From the NCBI GenBank assembly GCA_020634885.1, contig JACKAW010000005.1, positions 62,001 through 126,000 on the forward strand: a DNA stretch of 64,000 nt, in the 5' to 3' direction. Below, one piece after another: positions 16,963 through 25,275 of this stretch; position 1 is the stretch's first letter; every line of letters begins with the position of its first letter. The position numbers were made by a program, and so were the translations under genes. The DNA is from Anaerolineales bacterium (GTDB lineage: Bacteria > Chloroflexota > Anaerolineae > Anaerolineales > Villigracilaceae). Under the pieces are notes generated by a model. It had not been told where the DNA came from. It searched no databases and saw only the letters and a list, made by a program, of their open reading frames with translations.

Positions 16963-16991
16963 GTTTTGCGTAAAACAAACAAGGAGTAAAA

Positions 16992-17369
16992 ATGACTAAA
17001 TTTATTATTCGGTTGCTTATCAATGCGGCGGGTTTGTACGCTGCCATATGGATCGTAGATGGTATTGAGTACCTCGGTAGTTGGACGGGTGTTCTCTGGC
17101 TGGCGCTCATTTTCGGTTTGCTTAATGCCTTGGTGCGCCCTCTGCTCAAATTTCTCACTTGCCCGCTTATCATCCTCACACTTGGCTTGTTCACCCTCGT
17201 CATCAACACAGGGATGCTCCTGCTCACCAGCACGGTGGGACAGCAGTTCGGCTTCAACTTTGTTGTGCAGGATTTCTGGTCGGCATTGCTTGGCAGCCTT
17301 GTGATGAGCGTGGTCAGTATTGTGATGAGCGTCATCTTCCGGGATGAATTGAAAGGCAAGCGCAGCTAA
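16992..17369 (+). CDS. four-helix membrane protein, phage holin family 4-like
   Basis: A 125-residue protein with four transmembrane segments. The motif LWLALIFGLLNALVRPLLKFL followed by CPLIILTLGLFTLVIN, split by a short loop, is typical of the small membrane family labelled phage holin superfamily IV. That family is widespread in non-phage contexts, where its role is unknown. A good Shine-Dalgarno sequence (AAGGAGT, 6 nt) precedes ATG 16992. It ends in a strong terminator; there is no phage gene nearby. Confidence 0.8.
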   Translation: MTKFIIRLLINAAGLYAAIWIVDGIEYLGSWTGVLWLALIFGLLNALVRPLLKFLTCPLIILTLGLFTLVINTGMLLLTSTVGQQFGFNFVVQDFWSALLGSLVMSVVSIVMSVIFRDELKGKRS

Positions 17370-17381
17370 CGGACAAAACAC

Positions 17382-17418
17382 AAAAAGGCGCGGATGCGAA
17401 AGTATCCGCGCCTTTTTT
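17382..17418 (+). terminator. rho-independent terminator
   Basis: AAAAAGGCGCGGAT (17382-17395) pairs with ATCCGCGCC plus Ts (17404-17418); loop about 8 nt; ends in six Ts. Confidence 0.92.
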
Positions 17419-17429
17419 GATTCAATCAG

Positions 17430-17669
17430 GACTTACGCAAAATCTTTTAGCTTATGTGTAAAAGATGCGCCGTCGTTTGACAAGACAAAAAAATCTTAAC
17501 GCGAATGATGCAAATGAGGCGAATAACGCGAATAAAAAAGTTTTTTGGCGAAATTCGCCTACTTCGCGCTTTTCGCATTAAGAATTTAAGACTTTGCACA
17601 GCCATGTTTCTGTTTTTTGCGATTGACTTGCGCATACCTCTGTTTATCAGGGTGAATTTTGCGTAAGTC
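17430..17669. mobile_element. MITE-like element with 14-bp perfect terminal inverted repeats
   Basis: GACTTACGCAAAAT (17430-17443) and ATTTTGCGTAAGTC (17656-17669) are perfect inverted repeats bounding 240 bp without a credible gene. Inside, a long imperfect palindrome runs from about 17490 to about 17585, with repeated CGCGAAT/ATTCGCG words. It is the first of three palindromic elements that fill the gap 17419-18131. No transposase is seen. Confidence 0.6.
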
Positions 17670-17699
17670 ATAGCAATACTTATTTACTGATGTTACGCA

Positions 17700-17820
17700 G
17701 TAGGGGCGACCCGCCGCATCCATGAGAGCTTTCTTGCGCCAGAAAGGGTTGCCCTGGGGCAGGGCAACCCTTTCTTTGGGATAAAAGCCCCGATAGACCT
17801 TGATGACGGGTTGCCCCTAC
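17700..17820. repeat. GTAGGGG-type palindromic element, full copy
   Basis: Ends GTAGGGGCGACCCG (17700-17713) and CGGGTTGCCCCTAC (17807-17820) are inverted with one mismatch. Inside is a perfect 15-bp hairpin (17741-17755 with 17761-17775, 5-nt loop). The right part, continuing to about 17846 with CGCGTAAGGTGAGT, recurs at 28905-28989. Confidence 0.75.
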
Positions 17821-17905
17821 GGAAAATCGCGTAAGGTGAGTTATTTAAGCAGTTGCTCGAAATAACTTAACGTCAGCCATGGATAAGAAATCTTGTCGGA
17901 ATTCA

Positions 17906-17983
17906 CCACAGATGAACGCAGATTTAGAAAATGGACTTGTTCTAAAACAATCTCTAATCCTGTTTATCTGTGTTTATCTGTGG
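17906..17983. repeat. CCACAGAT-type inverted repeat
   Basis: An 18-bp arm (17906-17923) and its near-complement (17966-17983) differ at two positions and enclose about 42 bp. Each arm is built from the word ACAGAT plus a variant. It resembles the empty shell of a GxxExxY-type insertion such as the one at 42517-43049, which is inference from repeat style only. Confidence 0.55.
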
Positions 17984-18131
17984 TCAAAAATTGTTATCCA
18001 TTATTCATGTCAAGTTAGCAGCCATCGCAAAAATATCATCCTTCGCCGTCCTTGGCAAAGGGAGCAAGTCATCCACAAATTTTTAGCGCATTCACGTCTG
18101 AACCCAAAAAGCAATTTGTGACTACGCTGGG

Positions 18132-18137
18132 TATAAT
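18132..18137 (+). promoter_or_regulatory. -10 box of leaderless epimerase gene
   Basis: TATAAT ends 7 nt before ATG 18145; no Shine-Dalgarno sequence in between. Confidence 0.6.
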
Positions 18138-18144
18138 CCTTGCC

Positions 18145-19071
18145 ATGATTCTCATCACCGGCGCAACAGGTTTTATCGGACGAGCCCTCGTTCGCCAACT
18201 CTCATCCACTGGTTACCCATTGCGGACGTTGATCCGCCCTTCCTCTCGAACTCCGCGCCTGCCCAAAGGTGTGCCCGTGGAAGTTGCCGTGGTATCGCTT
18301 GCCGATACGCGCGGTCTGCGCGCCGCCATGCGCGATGTGGAAACCATCATCCACCTTGCCAGCGCCGAAAACCAGGGCGCGCGCGGCAACCTGCTAACCA
18401 CTGATATTCAAGGCACACAAAACCTTGTAGATGCCGCCGCCGATGCCGGTGTGGATCGGCTCCTGTATCTCAGCCATCTTGGCTCGGCTCGTACCTCCGG
18501 CTACCCCGTCTTCAAAGCCAAAGGGCTTGCCGAAGAATCCATCCGTTCAGGTGCAACCCCCTATACCATCATCCGCTCATCCGTAGTTTACGGAGCCGAA
18601 GACCATTTCACCAACAACCTGGACCGCCTGCTGCGCTATGCGCCGGGCGTTTTCCCCATCCCAAACGGTGGACGGGTGGTTGTGCAGCCAGTTTGGGTGG
18701 AAGACCTGATCACCTGCATGATCTGGGCGCTGCAAAACGAAGATACAGTCAACAAAGTTTATGAACTGGGCGGCAACGAGTTTTTTACACTTCAACAGAT
18801 CCTCGAGATCATCATGGATGTGACGAAAAGACGGCGCTGGCTTGCGCCTATGTCTCCGATCACCCTGCGGGCGCTCACCGTTTTTCTGGAAGGTGTATTG
18901 CCGGGCTTTCCCATCTCATCCCTTTTTCTGGATTACTTTGCCGTCAACCGCACCACATCCGTAGATTCCATGCCGAGGCACTTTGGCTTAATGCCAGCCC
19001 GCTTTTCGTATCGGCTCGAATATCTCGTCCGCAAGCGTTGGTACCAACGCCTGTTGAGAGGACAGGTTTAA
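18145..19071 (+). CDS. NAD(P)-binding atypical SDR (NDUFA9/NmrA-like)
   Basis: A 308-residue protein. It begins MILITGATGFIGRALVRQL, a GxxGxxG Rossmann motif right at the N-terminus. LLYLSHLGSA, VFKAKGLAEESIRSGATPYTIIRSSVVYG and a hydrophobic C-terminal region then identify an atypical/extended short-chain dehydrogenase. It is of the kind related to complex I NDUFA9 or NmrA, without the classical YxxxK in the usual place. The start 18145 is chosen because it begins with the Rossmann strand and sits 7 nt after TATAAT. The AT-rich acyltransferase starts immediately after its stop codon. Confidence 0.85.
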   Translation: MILITGATGFIGRALVRQLSSTGYPLRTLIRPSSRTPRLPKGVPVEVAVVSLADTRGLRAAMRDVETIIHLASAENQGARGNLLTTDIQGTQNLVDAAADAGVDRLLYLSHLGSARTSGYPVFKAKGLAEESIRSGATPYTIIRSSVVYGAEDHFTNNLDRLLRYAPGVFPIPNGGRVVVQPVWVEDLITCMIWALQNEDTVNKVYELGGNEFFTLQQILEIIMDVTKRRRWLAPMSPITLRALTVFLEGVLPGFPISSLFLDYFAVNRTTSVDSMPRHFGLMPARFSYRLEYLVRKRWYQRLLRGQV

Positions 19072-20163
19072 ATGGAAATAAAAATATCTGGCTTTTCAAA
19101 AGGTTTTCAAAGGTTCATTCGTGACAAAAAATGGCTCTTAAAAACTGAGAATATGCAAGCCCGTCAATCAATGTACTGGGATTTATTAGGTGGAATGCGT
19201 TTTTTTTTGGCAATGATTGTTGCAGTGTCTCATTTAACTTGGTATGTTGAAGGCTATCGAAGGGTTTTTATTATAGAGAAACTATCCGGAATGGTTGCTG
19301 TGATTGGATTTCTTGTGATTTCAGGTTATTCTATTGCTGCATCCTACGAACAGCGCCCAACAGGCTATTACTTTAGGCGTGTATTGAGGATTGTGCCACT
19401 GTATTGGGTATCCATAACCATAAGCGCTTTAATACCCCTATTATTTGGCGACCATCTATTGGATCCGCCCGGCACAATATTTAAAACACCGACTATTATT
19501 GAGTGGATGAGTAACGTTGTGTTTTTACAAGGAATTACTAGTTCGTATATCAACACCAATCCTATTGTGTGGACTTTGACTATTGAGGTGCTTTTATATT
19601 TACTTACGCCTTTATTTGCGCGAAGTAAAAACGTTGCTCTTCTGGCATTTTTTATTTCTGCATTAAGTTATTTATATTACCCCCATACCCAGTTAAGTTA
19701 TTACTCGAAATTAAAATTTGGATTAGCTACTCTATTTCTTGGATGGGCTTGGTTGCTAGGGTTTTTATTCTATTATTACAGATCAATAATCTTCTCCAAG
19801 GTTGCTTTGCCTGTCATAGGTTTTTTATTGATTTTCTGTAACGGCAAGTGGATAACATCATATTGGATGGTGACATGGGCTATGACGTGCATTGTTATTT
19901 TGTGGGGTAATACAATTCCTCGATTGACATTTATCGCTAAAGTACTTAAAACACTCGGCGATGTTTCATATCCCTTGTATTTAATACATATTCCTGGTTT
20001 TTTGCTGTTTTATAATCTGGGAGGCAAAGATGCTGCAATTTATTATTTGTTGTTTGTTGTGTTTATTGCGCTGATCCTTGATGTCTATGTTGATAAACCA
20101 TTAAAGGTTTATATACGCAAAGTTCTTGCAAATTTATCAAATCTAAAGCCCAATGATATTTAG
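19072..20163 (+). CDS. acyltransferase family 3 membrane protein
   Basis: A 363-residue protein with about ten transmembrane helices, related to OafA/YrhL-type O-acyltransferases that acylate cell-surface glycans. MRFFLAMIVAVSHLTWY contains the catalytic-type His of helix 1, FFVISGY appears as FLVISGYSI, and YYFRRVLRIVPLYW is the RxxR motif region. Base composition and codon use are clearly more AT-rich than the neighbours on both sides, suggesting recent acquisition. It is fused end to start with the epimerase gene (no intergenic base) and may be translated by coupling. Confidence 0.88.
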   Translation: MEIKISGFSKGFQRFIRDKKWLLKTENMQARQSMYWDLLGGMRFFLAMIVAVSHLTWYVEGYRRVFIIEKLSGMVAVIGFLVISGYSIAASYEQRPTGYYFRRVLRIVPLYWVSITISALIPLLFGDHLLDPPGTIFKTPTIIEWMSNVVFLQGITSSYINTNPIVWTLTIEVLLYLLTPLFARSKNVALLAFFISALSYLYYPHTQLSYYSKLKFGLATLFLGWAWLLGFLFYYYRSIIFSKVALPVIGFLLIFCNGKWITSYWMVTWAMTCIVILWGNTIPRLTFIAKVLKTLGDVSYPLYLIHIPGFLLFYNLGGKDAAIYYLLFVVFIALILDVYVDKPLKVYIRKVLANLSNLKPNDI

Positions 20164-20290
20164 GCTTGGGTGACTATAGCATAAACATACATAAAGGTTA
20201 GTTGAAATTTCCAGCAAAATAACTTGAAGGCTGAAAGTCAATTTGTGAGTAAAATCAAGCTGTGATTCTTAGGGTTAAAAGGTCTTCATA

Positions 20291-21169
20291 ATGTCTCTGC
20301 CAAATATTCGCTTGATCGAAACCCCCGACGAACTCCACGAAGTGGAAGAACTGCAACGCCTGGTCTGGCCCGGCTCCGAAACAGATATAGTGCCCATGCA
20401 CATGATGATCACCGTGGCGCACAATGGCGGGCTGGTACTCGGTGCATTTGAAGAAGAAAAACTGATCGGCTTCGTGTATGGCTTTCCCGGGCTTGAAACC
20501 ACACCCGACGGTCCGCGCCCCAAGCATTGCTCGCATCAAATGGGCATACACCCCGAATACCGCGATGGTGGCATTGGCTTTTCGCTCAAACGCGCACAAT
20601 GGCAAATGGTGCGCCACCAGGGCTTGGATCACATGACGTGGACCTACGACCCCCTGCTCAGCCGCAATGCTCGCCTCAACATCTCCAAACTCGGCGCGGT
20701 CTGCACGACATACCGCGAATCAGAGTACGGCGAAATGCGTGATGGCATCAACGCGGGTTTGCCCTCCGATAGATTCCAAGTGGATTGGTGGATCAACTCC
20801 CGCAGGGTGGAAAAGCGATTAAGCAAGAGTCCGCGCCCGCCGTTGACGTTGCGGCACGTATACCGCAGCGGCGTAAAATTTTTCTACACGCCTCAAACCC
20901 GAACCGATGGCTTGATCGTGCCGCCCGAGCATCTTCCACCCTTTGAGGAAAGACTCCTGCTGGCAGAGATCCCCGTTGATTTTCCGGGACTCAAAGCCAA
21001 AGATTTTGCCCTCGGTCGTGACTGGCGTTTCTTTACCCGCGAGTTATTTGAAACCGCCTTCGCTAAAAATTACATCGTCACCGATTTTGTGTTCGATGCA
21101 AATGAAGGCAATCCGCGCGGGCTGTATGTTCTGACGCATGGAGACAGCACATTGGATGAGTTTGAATAA
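20291..21169 (+). CDS. GNAT-superfamily acetyltransferase, COG3375-like
   Basis: A 292-residue protein with an N-terminal GNAT fold: HSHQ-type acetyl-CoA motif seen as CSHQMGIHPEYRDGGIGFSLKRAQ, then TWTYDPLLSRNARLNISKLGAV and YGEMRDGINAGLPSDRFQVDWW. The sequence around LPSDRF is characteristic of the uncharacterised COG3375 group. The substrate is unknown. It is likely monocistronic, and the intergenic region before it (20164-20290) shows no clear signal beyond an AAAAGG. Confidence 0.8.
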   Translation: MSLPNIRLIETPDELHEVEELQRLVWPGSETDIVPMHMMITVAHNGGLVLGAFEEEKLIGFVYGFPGLETTPDGPRPKHCSHQMGIHPEYRDGGIGFSLKRAQWQMVRHQGLDHMTWTYDPLLSRNARLNISKLGAVCTTYRESEYGEMRDGINAGLPSDRFQVDWWINSRRVEKRLSKSPRPPLTLRHVYRSGVKFFYTPQTRTDGLIVPPEHLPPFEERLLLAEIPVDFPGLKAKDFALGRDWRFFTRELFETAFAKNYIVTDFVFDANEGNPRGLYVLTHGDSTLDEFE

Positions 21170-21227
21170 ATTAGCGTTCGGTGATATCAGGCTATAAGCC
21201 TGACCTACAATAAAGTTTATTAACGCA

Positions 21228-21251
21228 TGAGCCGCCCAAAAGGGCGGCTCA
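21228..21251. terminator. hairpin between convergent genes
   Basis: TGAGCCGCCC and GGGCGGCTCA form a perfect 10-bp stem with an AAAA loop. No T-run follows on the plus strand, so terminator activity is uncertain. Confidence 0.5.
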
Positions 21252-21299
21252 GCGGTTGGATGGAGAGGCGTTCGAGAAAAACCCTGTGCCAGGCAGGGA

Positions 21300-22061
21300 C
21301 TATCTCCGTACGGAGGTGCTGTTCCCTTCATTGCGGCTCATGGCAGACATACCCACGGGGTGATATGTCGGTTCGGGGTGGTTGATGCCGTATGAAGGAG
21401 CTGGGTTGGGGCGCGGCTTGGGAGCCGGGCGCGGATAATTGCTGAGGGGTGGATTCACTTCCTGTCGCTGGGCAGGTTGAACGGTCCGGTTTTGAGGCGC
21501 AGAGTAGGCAGGAGCTTGGGTGGGGCGGTAGGTTGCGGCGCGGTCATTCGCATCTGCCATGGAGAAGAGACGTTCTCCTGCCACCGAGAAAGTTCCGATC
21601 AGCAACACCCGGACGATCCAGACCATGCTCGCCACGAAAATGGGGACAATGGTGCTCATGGCTTGCTGCCCCACCAGAGCGCCGCCTTGGGCAATGTGAT
21701 TGTGAATGGCAACGGATACACCCCACCATGTGAGCGAGGCATTGAACGCTGCGGCGAGAAGCCACGCCCCAAAAAGGTAATACACTTCGGCGGGTTCATC
21801 GCGCCCCTGTTCGGGGGTGAAGATGCGGGCGATACCGGCAAAGTCAATGCCGCAGAAGGCGATAGCCAGCAAGGATGACCAGTACATGCCTGCGAACTTC
21901 AGGTCGCCGAGCACATCGCGCAAGGCAAAGGATGTGGTGCCGAAGTTGAACACTTCGAATGCAAACAATGCGCTTAAGATCAATCCTCCAAAAATGGCGC
22001 CGCGCTTAAGCGATGCCTTCTTCAGGAAGGGAAGAAGTTGAAAATTGAAGGAACGGTTCAT
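21300..22061 (-). CDS. membrane protein with Pro-rich tail, unknown function
   Basis: A 253-residue protein not assigned to a family. It has four or five hydrophobic segments within residues 20-165 and a hydrophilic, Pro/Asn/Ala-rich tail (about 175-253) that is probably disordered and cytoplasmic. The Shine-Dalgarno AGGAGAA precedes ATG 22061. The 235-bp region upstream holds the terminator of the metallopeptidase gene and an AACTCACCTTCGTAAT word resembling the GTAAGGTGAGT tag of nearby repeats. Confidence 0.65.
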   Translation of the reverse strand: MNRSFNFQLLPFLKKASLKRGAIFGGLILSALFAFEVFNFGTTSFALRDVLGDLKFAGMYWSSLLAIAFCGIDFAGIARIFTPEQGRDEPAEVYYLFGAWLLAAAFNASLTWWGVSVAIHNHIAQGGALVGQQAMSTIVPIFVASMVWIVRVLLIGTFSVAGERLFSMADANDRAATYRPTQAPAYSAPQNRTVQPAQRQEVNPPLSNYPRPAPKPRPNPAPSYGINHPEPTYHPVGMSAMSRNEGNSTSVRR

Positions 22062-22250
22062 GGGAAATTCTCCTGTTGGGAACCAAATGACGGGTTAACG
22101 ATATGACGTTAATATAGAACAGTTGTTCTAAAATGTCAAGTTAACATTTATTGCAGGAGAATTGTGGATTGCGTTGTCTATCTTAACTCACCTTCGTAAT
22201 AGGGGGTGATATCATACCTTTGTGCCCCATCGCGTACCATCGGTTAAGCA

Positions 22251-22289
22251 AAAACTCCGAAGTCTTTCGAAAGACTTCGGAGTTTTTTT
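22251..22289. terminator. terminator downstream of metallopeptidase gene
   Basis: A 16-bp perfect stem with TCGA loop, A-run on one side and T-run on the other; it can terminate the minus-strand gene ending at 22297. Confidence 0.9.
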
Positions 22290-22296
22290 GTTTTGG

Positions 22297-22989
22297 TTAG
22301 TCGCGGCTTCTGCCGGTGAGAAGCATGGCGTAGTACAGTAATTGCAATATCGCAGTGACCAGCCCCGCCACGTAGGTCAATGCGGCGGCATTGAGAACGT
22401 TGTTCACGCCGCGCATTTCAGCATCGGTTTGAATAATGCCGCTTTCGGCAAGCATTCGTTTGGCGCGGGCTGATGCGTCAAATTCCACGGGCAGGGTGAC
22501 GAGAGCGAATAGCGCTCCGCTTGCGAAGACGAAGACGCCCAGCCATGCCACTTGCAGCCACTGCAGGAGCAAGCCAGCCATGATGAGGATCCAGCCGAGG
22601 TAGGACCCAATGTTGACCAGCGGAACCAGCGCCCCACGGAATTTGAACGGGATGTATCCTTCGGCGGCTTGTTGTGCGTGCCCCAGTTCGTGTGCGGCAA
22701 TTGCCAAAGCTGCCACCGAAGGCTGGCTTGCCACTCCATTGGAAAGATACACGGTGTTATTGCGCGGGTCGTAGTGATCGGTCATTTCGCCGGGGGTGCC
22801 TTGTATTTGCACACCGTACAAACCGCTGATATTGATAAGCCGTTTTGTGGCTTCGTAGCCTGTAAAGCGGCTGCCCGCCGCAACGCGGCTCCATTTGTTG
22901 TAGGCTGCCTTCACATACCAGGACGTGATCGCCATGAGGATGAAGGCGGGGATCATAAAGATCATGTAGGTAGGGTCAAAGAAAAACAT
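22297..22989 (-). CDS. YugP-like zinc metallopeptidase
   Basis: A 230-residue membrane-bound M48-like peptidase. It has an N-terminal helix (residues 7-24), HELGH at residues 100-104 (zinc His pair plus catalytic Glu), and two or three helices around 120-160 and 205-225. FDASARAKRML after the second membrane region supplies the expected acidic ligand region (EFDASARA). A Shine-Dalgarno AAGGAGAG precedes ATG 22989. It lies 24 bp after the CtpA-like protease gene, so the two membrane proteases form one unit, consistent with envelope protein quality control. Confidence 0.9.
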   Translation of the reverse strand: MFFFDPTYMIFMIPAFILMAITSWYVKAAYNKWSRVAAGSRFTGYEATKRLINISGLYGVQIQGTPGEMTDHYDPRNNTVYLSNGVASQPSVAALAIAAHELGHAQQAAEGYIPFKFRGALVPLVNIGSYLGWILIMAGLLLQWLQVAWLGVFVFASGALFALVTLPVEFDASARAKRMLAESGIIQTDAEMRGVNNVLNAAALTYVAGLVTAILQLLYYAMLLTGRSRD

Positions 22990-23013
22990 AAAGCTCTCCT
23001 TTTTGGGTAATTC

Positions 23014-24276
23014 TTATTGTCCGATCATTTCTTGCAAAATACGAACGGCTTCATCTAACTGCGGGTCTTTGTCTGCTGTGCGGTCTTCTTCGGTGAACTC
23101 CACGGTGTAATCGGGGGTGAGACCGATCTTGTGGATGGTCTTTTCTAAAGGCGTCAGCCATTTGGCAATCGTAATGCGGACGGCGCCGTTCTCACCTGAA
23201 AGCGGGATCCAATTCTGTACCGAGCCTTTGCCGTAGGAAACCACGCCCAGCAATTTGGCGCGACCGGTATCCTGCAAGGCGCCTGCCACAATTTCAGAAG
23301 CAGAGGCAGACCCTTCGTTGATAAGCACGATCATGGGAATGGCTGTGTCGGTGGCTTTGCCGCCGGGGATCACGCTGTAGGTGTTGCGGGTTCCATCTCC
23401 AAATTGTTCGTACAGAACCACGCCCTCTCCCATGAATTGCGAAGCCACTTCCACCGAAGTCTGCAAATAGCCGCCGCCGTTATTGCGCAGGTCAAGGATG
23501 ATGGCTTTGGGGTTTTGCGGCATGAGTTCGTCGATGGCAGCGTTCAATTCGGTCATGGTGTTTGGACCAAAGGTGGTTACTTGGAAGTAGGCAATATCTC
23601 CTTCAAGCATTTCACCAGATGCAGACGCAATGGTGATCTTTGCGCGGGTGATGGAAATATCGAACGGGGCTTCCGTCCCTTCGCGTGCAATGGTAAGGAC
23701 AACGGTTGTGCCAGCGGGTCCTAAAACCTTTAGCCGCACCAATTCTGCATCAATGCCGGTCATATCTTCGCCATCAATGGCAAGGACCTGATCACCGGAT
23801 CGTAACCCTGCCGCCTCGGCAGGTGAGCCGGGGATGGGGCTGGTGATGGTGAGGTAATCTGTGCTGGTATCCACATACGCGCCAATGCCTTCGTAGGAAC
23901 CTTCGAGGCTTGCATTTGCCTGTTTGTAATCTTCCGGGTCCATATAGGAGGAGTGTTGGTCACCGAGGGCATCCATCATTCCTCGAATGGCGCCGCGCAT
24001 GAGTGCAACATCATCCACAGGCTGGTCTACATAATTGGCATGGACGAGATTCCACGCTTCCCAGAACGGGGCAAAGAGTGATTGCAGTTCATCGGGGGTG
24101 GCGCTCTGTTGCTCAGGCGAGGTTGTGGGTGGAGCTTGTATGGCTGGTTCTTGAATGGCGAATGGAGAACCCCCAAACGGCATGAGATGACCGGCAACAA
24201 ACCCTCCGGCAAAGGAGCCAAGCCCTACAACTAAGACCGCCAGAGCGATCAGGATAACTTTTAAAGTCTTATTCAC
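23014..24276 (-). CDS. C-terminal processing protease, S41 family
   Basis: A 420-residue exported serine protease. Order: signal anchor (about residues 4-28), Pro-rich linker, helical region, PDZ domain (about 125-210; YEGIGAYVD, SPAEAAGLRSGDQVLAIDG), then the S41 catalytic core with LDLRNNGGGYL and a Ser-Lys dyad (Ser about 325 in GSASASE, Lys about 350 in YGKGSVQ). The dyad spacing of 25 matches CtpA enzymes. GTG 24276 is chosen because a GGAGG Shine-Dalgarno sequence lies 5 nt upstream; the ATG at 24288 overlaps that Shine-Dalgarno sequence. Confidence 0.93.
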   Translation of the reverse strand: MNKTLKVILIALAVLVVGLGSFAGGFVAGHLMPFGGSPFAIQEPAIQAPPTTSPEQQSATPDELQSLFAPFWEAWNLVHANYVDQPVDDVALMRGAIRGMMDALGDQHSSYMDPEDYKQANASLEGSYEGIGAYVDTSTDYLTITSPIPGSPAEAAGLRSGDQVLAIDGEDMTGIDAELVRLKVLGPAGTTVVLTIAREGTEAPFDISITRAKITIASASGEMLEGDIAYFQVTTFGPNTMTELNAAIDELMPQNPKAIILDLRNNGGGYLQTSVEVASQFMGEGVVLYEQFGDGTRNTYSVIPGGKATDTAIPMIVLINEGSASASEIVAGALQDTGRAKLLGVVSYGKGSVQNWIPLSGENGAVRITIAKWLTPLEKTIHKIGLTPDYTVEFTEEDRTADKDPQLDEAVRILQEMIGQ

Positions 24277-24370
24277 AAGTGCCTCCATTTGGCAGTATCT
24301 ACGCTTGAAGATACCAATTGGTTATTAAAGATAGCTGAATTAATTGTTCGATTTGTGTAAGAGCCGTGTT

Positions 24371-24616
24371 TTACTCAATGTCCCCGTCTTGTTTATCTTT
24401 TTTCCCTTCCAACCCTTCGAGAGTACGGCGAAGTTCAGACATTTCGTCGGGCTTTTGGGTTTGGTTGGCGTTTAATGCCTTGGCGAAGGTTTCCAACATG
24501 CCGCCGCCCTGCCCTTTTCGGGTGGCGCCCCGGGCAATGGCATACATGACAAAGTTTGAGCCGACCACCATCACAATGAAAATTAACGCGCCGAGCAAGA
24601 TCTTGTTATTGTCCAT
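24371..24616 (-). CDS. small single-pass membrane protein
   Basis: An 81-residue protein with one hydrophobic helix (about residues 5-26) followed by a charged tail (about 45-81, rich in Glu, Lys, Asp) that could form a short coiled coil. There is no family assignment. Its ATG lies 3 bp after the stop of the HAD phosphatase gene, with a GGAGAAA Shine-Dalgarno sequence inside that gene's end, so it is cotranscribed. Length and codon use look genuine. Confidence 0.7.
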   Translation of the reverse strand: MDNNKILLGALIFIVMVVGSNFVMYAIARGATRKGQGGGMLETFAKALNANQTQKPDEMSELRRTLEGLEGKKDKQDGDIE

Positions 24617-24619
24617 GAA

Positions 24620-25255
24620 TTATTGTTTCTCCAAAATAGTGTGTAATTGCACCCAGTCGGTCAGGTGGGCGCTGGCATCGCCATCTTTCAAGGCGCCGCC
24701 CATGAGCAGGCTGAACATTCCCAATTCTTTTGCGGCGCGGGTGGTGTGCGGCAGGTCATCGATCATGACGCAGGAGCGCGGGTCTTTTTCATCAGCCAAT
24801 TGCATGGCAATGTGGAAGGCATCGGGCATGGGTTTGCAGTACGGGGCGATGGCGTTCACGTCCACGATGTGGGTGAAGAGATCGCGCAGTTCGAGAACCT
24901 GCAACACTCTTTCAGCGTGGTGAACGTCTGCGTTGGTAAAGATCAGGTTGCGGGTTGGGAGTGAGGCGATGATCGAGCGTAGAGACGGGTTGGGTGTGAG
25001 GTAATCCTTCAAGGGCAGGTCATGCACATAGGCGAGAAAATCCTGTGTATCCAGATCGTGATATTCCTGAAGCCCACGGGTGGTGGTGCCGAATTCTTTG
25101 TAATATTTCTCGCGCAAGGCAGAAACTTGTTCTGCGGGAATGTGCAGCTTTTCGCACATGTAATCATTCATGCGTTCTTTGATGGCATCCCACAAACCGG
25201 AGTTGGCTGGGTACAGGGTATCGTCGAGGTCAAAGAAAATGGTGGTAAAACGCAT
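24620..25255 (-). CDS. HAD-family pyrimidine 5'-nucleotidase-like phosphatase
   Basis: A 211-residue haloacid-dehalogenase hydrolase with motif I FFDLDDTLYP (nucleophile Asp 9, acid Asp 11), motif II LIFTNAD, motif III lysine in YCKPMPDAF and motif IV MIDDLPHTTRAAK. The helical cap and DLDDTLYP form match yeast SDT1/pyrimidine 5'-nucleotidase-type enzymes, probably dephosphorylating nucleoside monophosphates. It is divergent from mutL; the ATG is 6 nt from a -10 box shared with mutL on the other strand. Confidence 0.88.
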   Translation of the reverse strand: MRFTTIFFDLDDTLYPANSGLWDAIKERMNDYMCEKLHIPAEQVSALREKYYKEFGTTTRGLQEYHDLDTQDFLAYVHDLPLKDYLTPNPSLRSIIASLPTRNLIFTNADVHHAERVLQVLELRDLFTHIVDVNAIAPYCKPMPDAFHIAMQLADEKDPRSCVMIDDLPHTTRAAKELGMFSLLMGGALKDGDASAHLTDWVQLHTILEKQ

Positions 25256-25261
25256 CGGGCA

Positions 25262-25269
25262 ATTATAAT
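25262..25269. promoter_or_regulatory. overlapping divergent -10 boxes (HAD gene and mutL)
   Basis: The palindrome AATTATAATT (25261-25270) contains TATAAT on the plus strand at 25264-25269 and on the minus strand at 25267-25262. Each box lies exactly 6 nt from its start codon (mutL ATG 25276; HAD ATG 25255). Confidence 0.7.
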
Positions 25270-25275
25270 TGCGCC

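Noticed and set aside
16992..17369. Prophage remnant suggested by the holin-family label
   Set aside because: No phage structural, lysis or integrase genes nearby; the family is common in non-phage settings.
17447..17671. 74-residue minus-strand ORF in the gap after the holin-like gene
   Set aside because: It lies within the palindromic MITE-like element and is basic low-complexity sequence generated by the repeat.
17700..17990. CRISPR array
   Set aside because: Repeats here are inverted and of unequal spacing; there are no regularly spaced direct repeats of equal length and no cas genes in the window.
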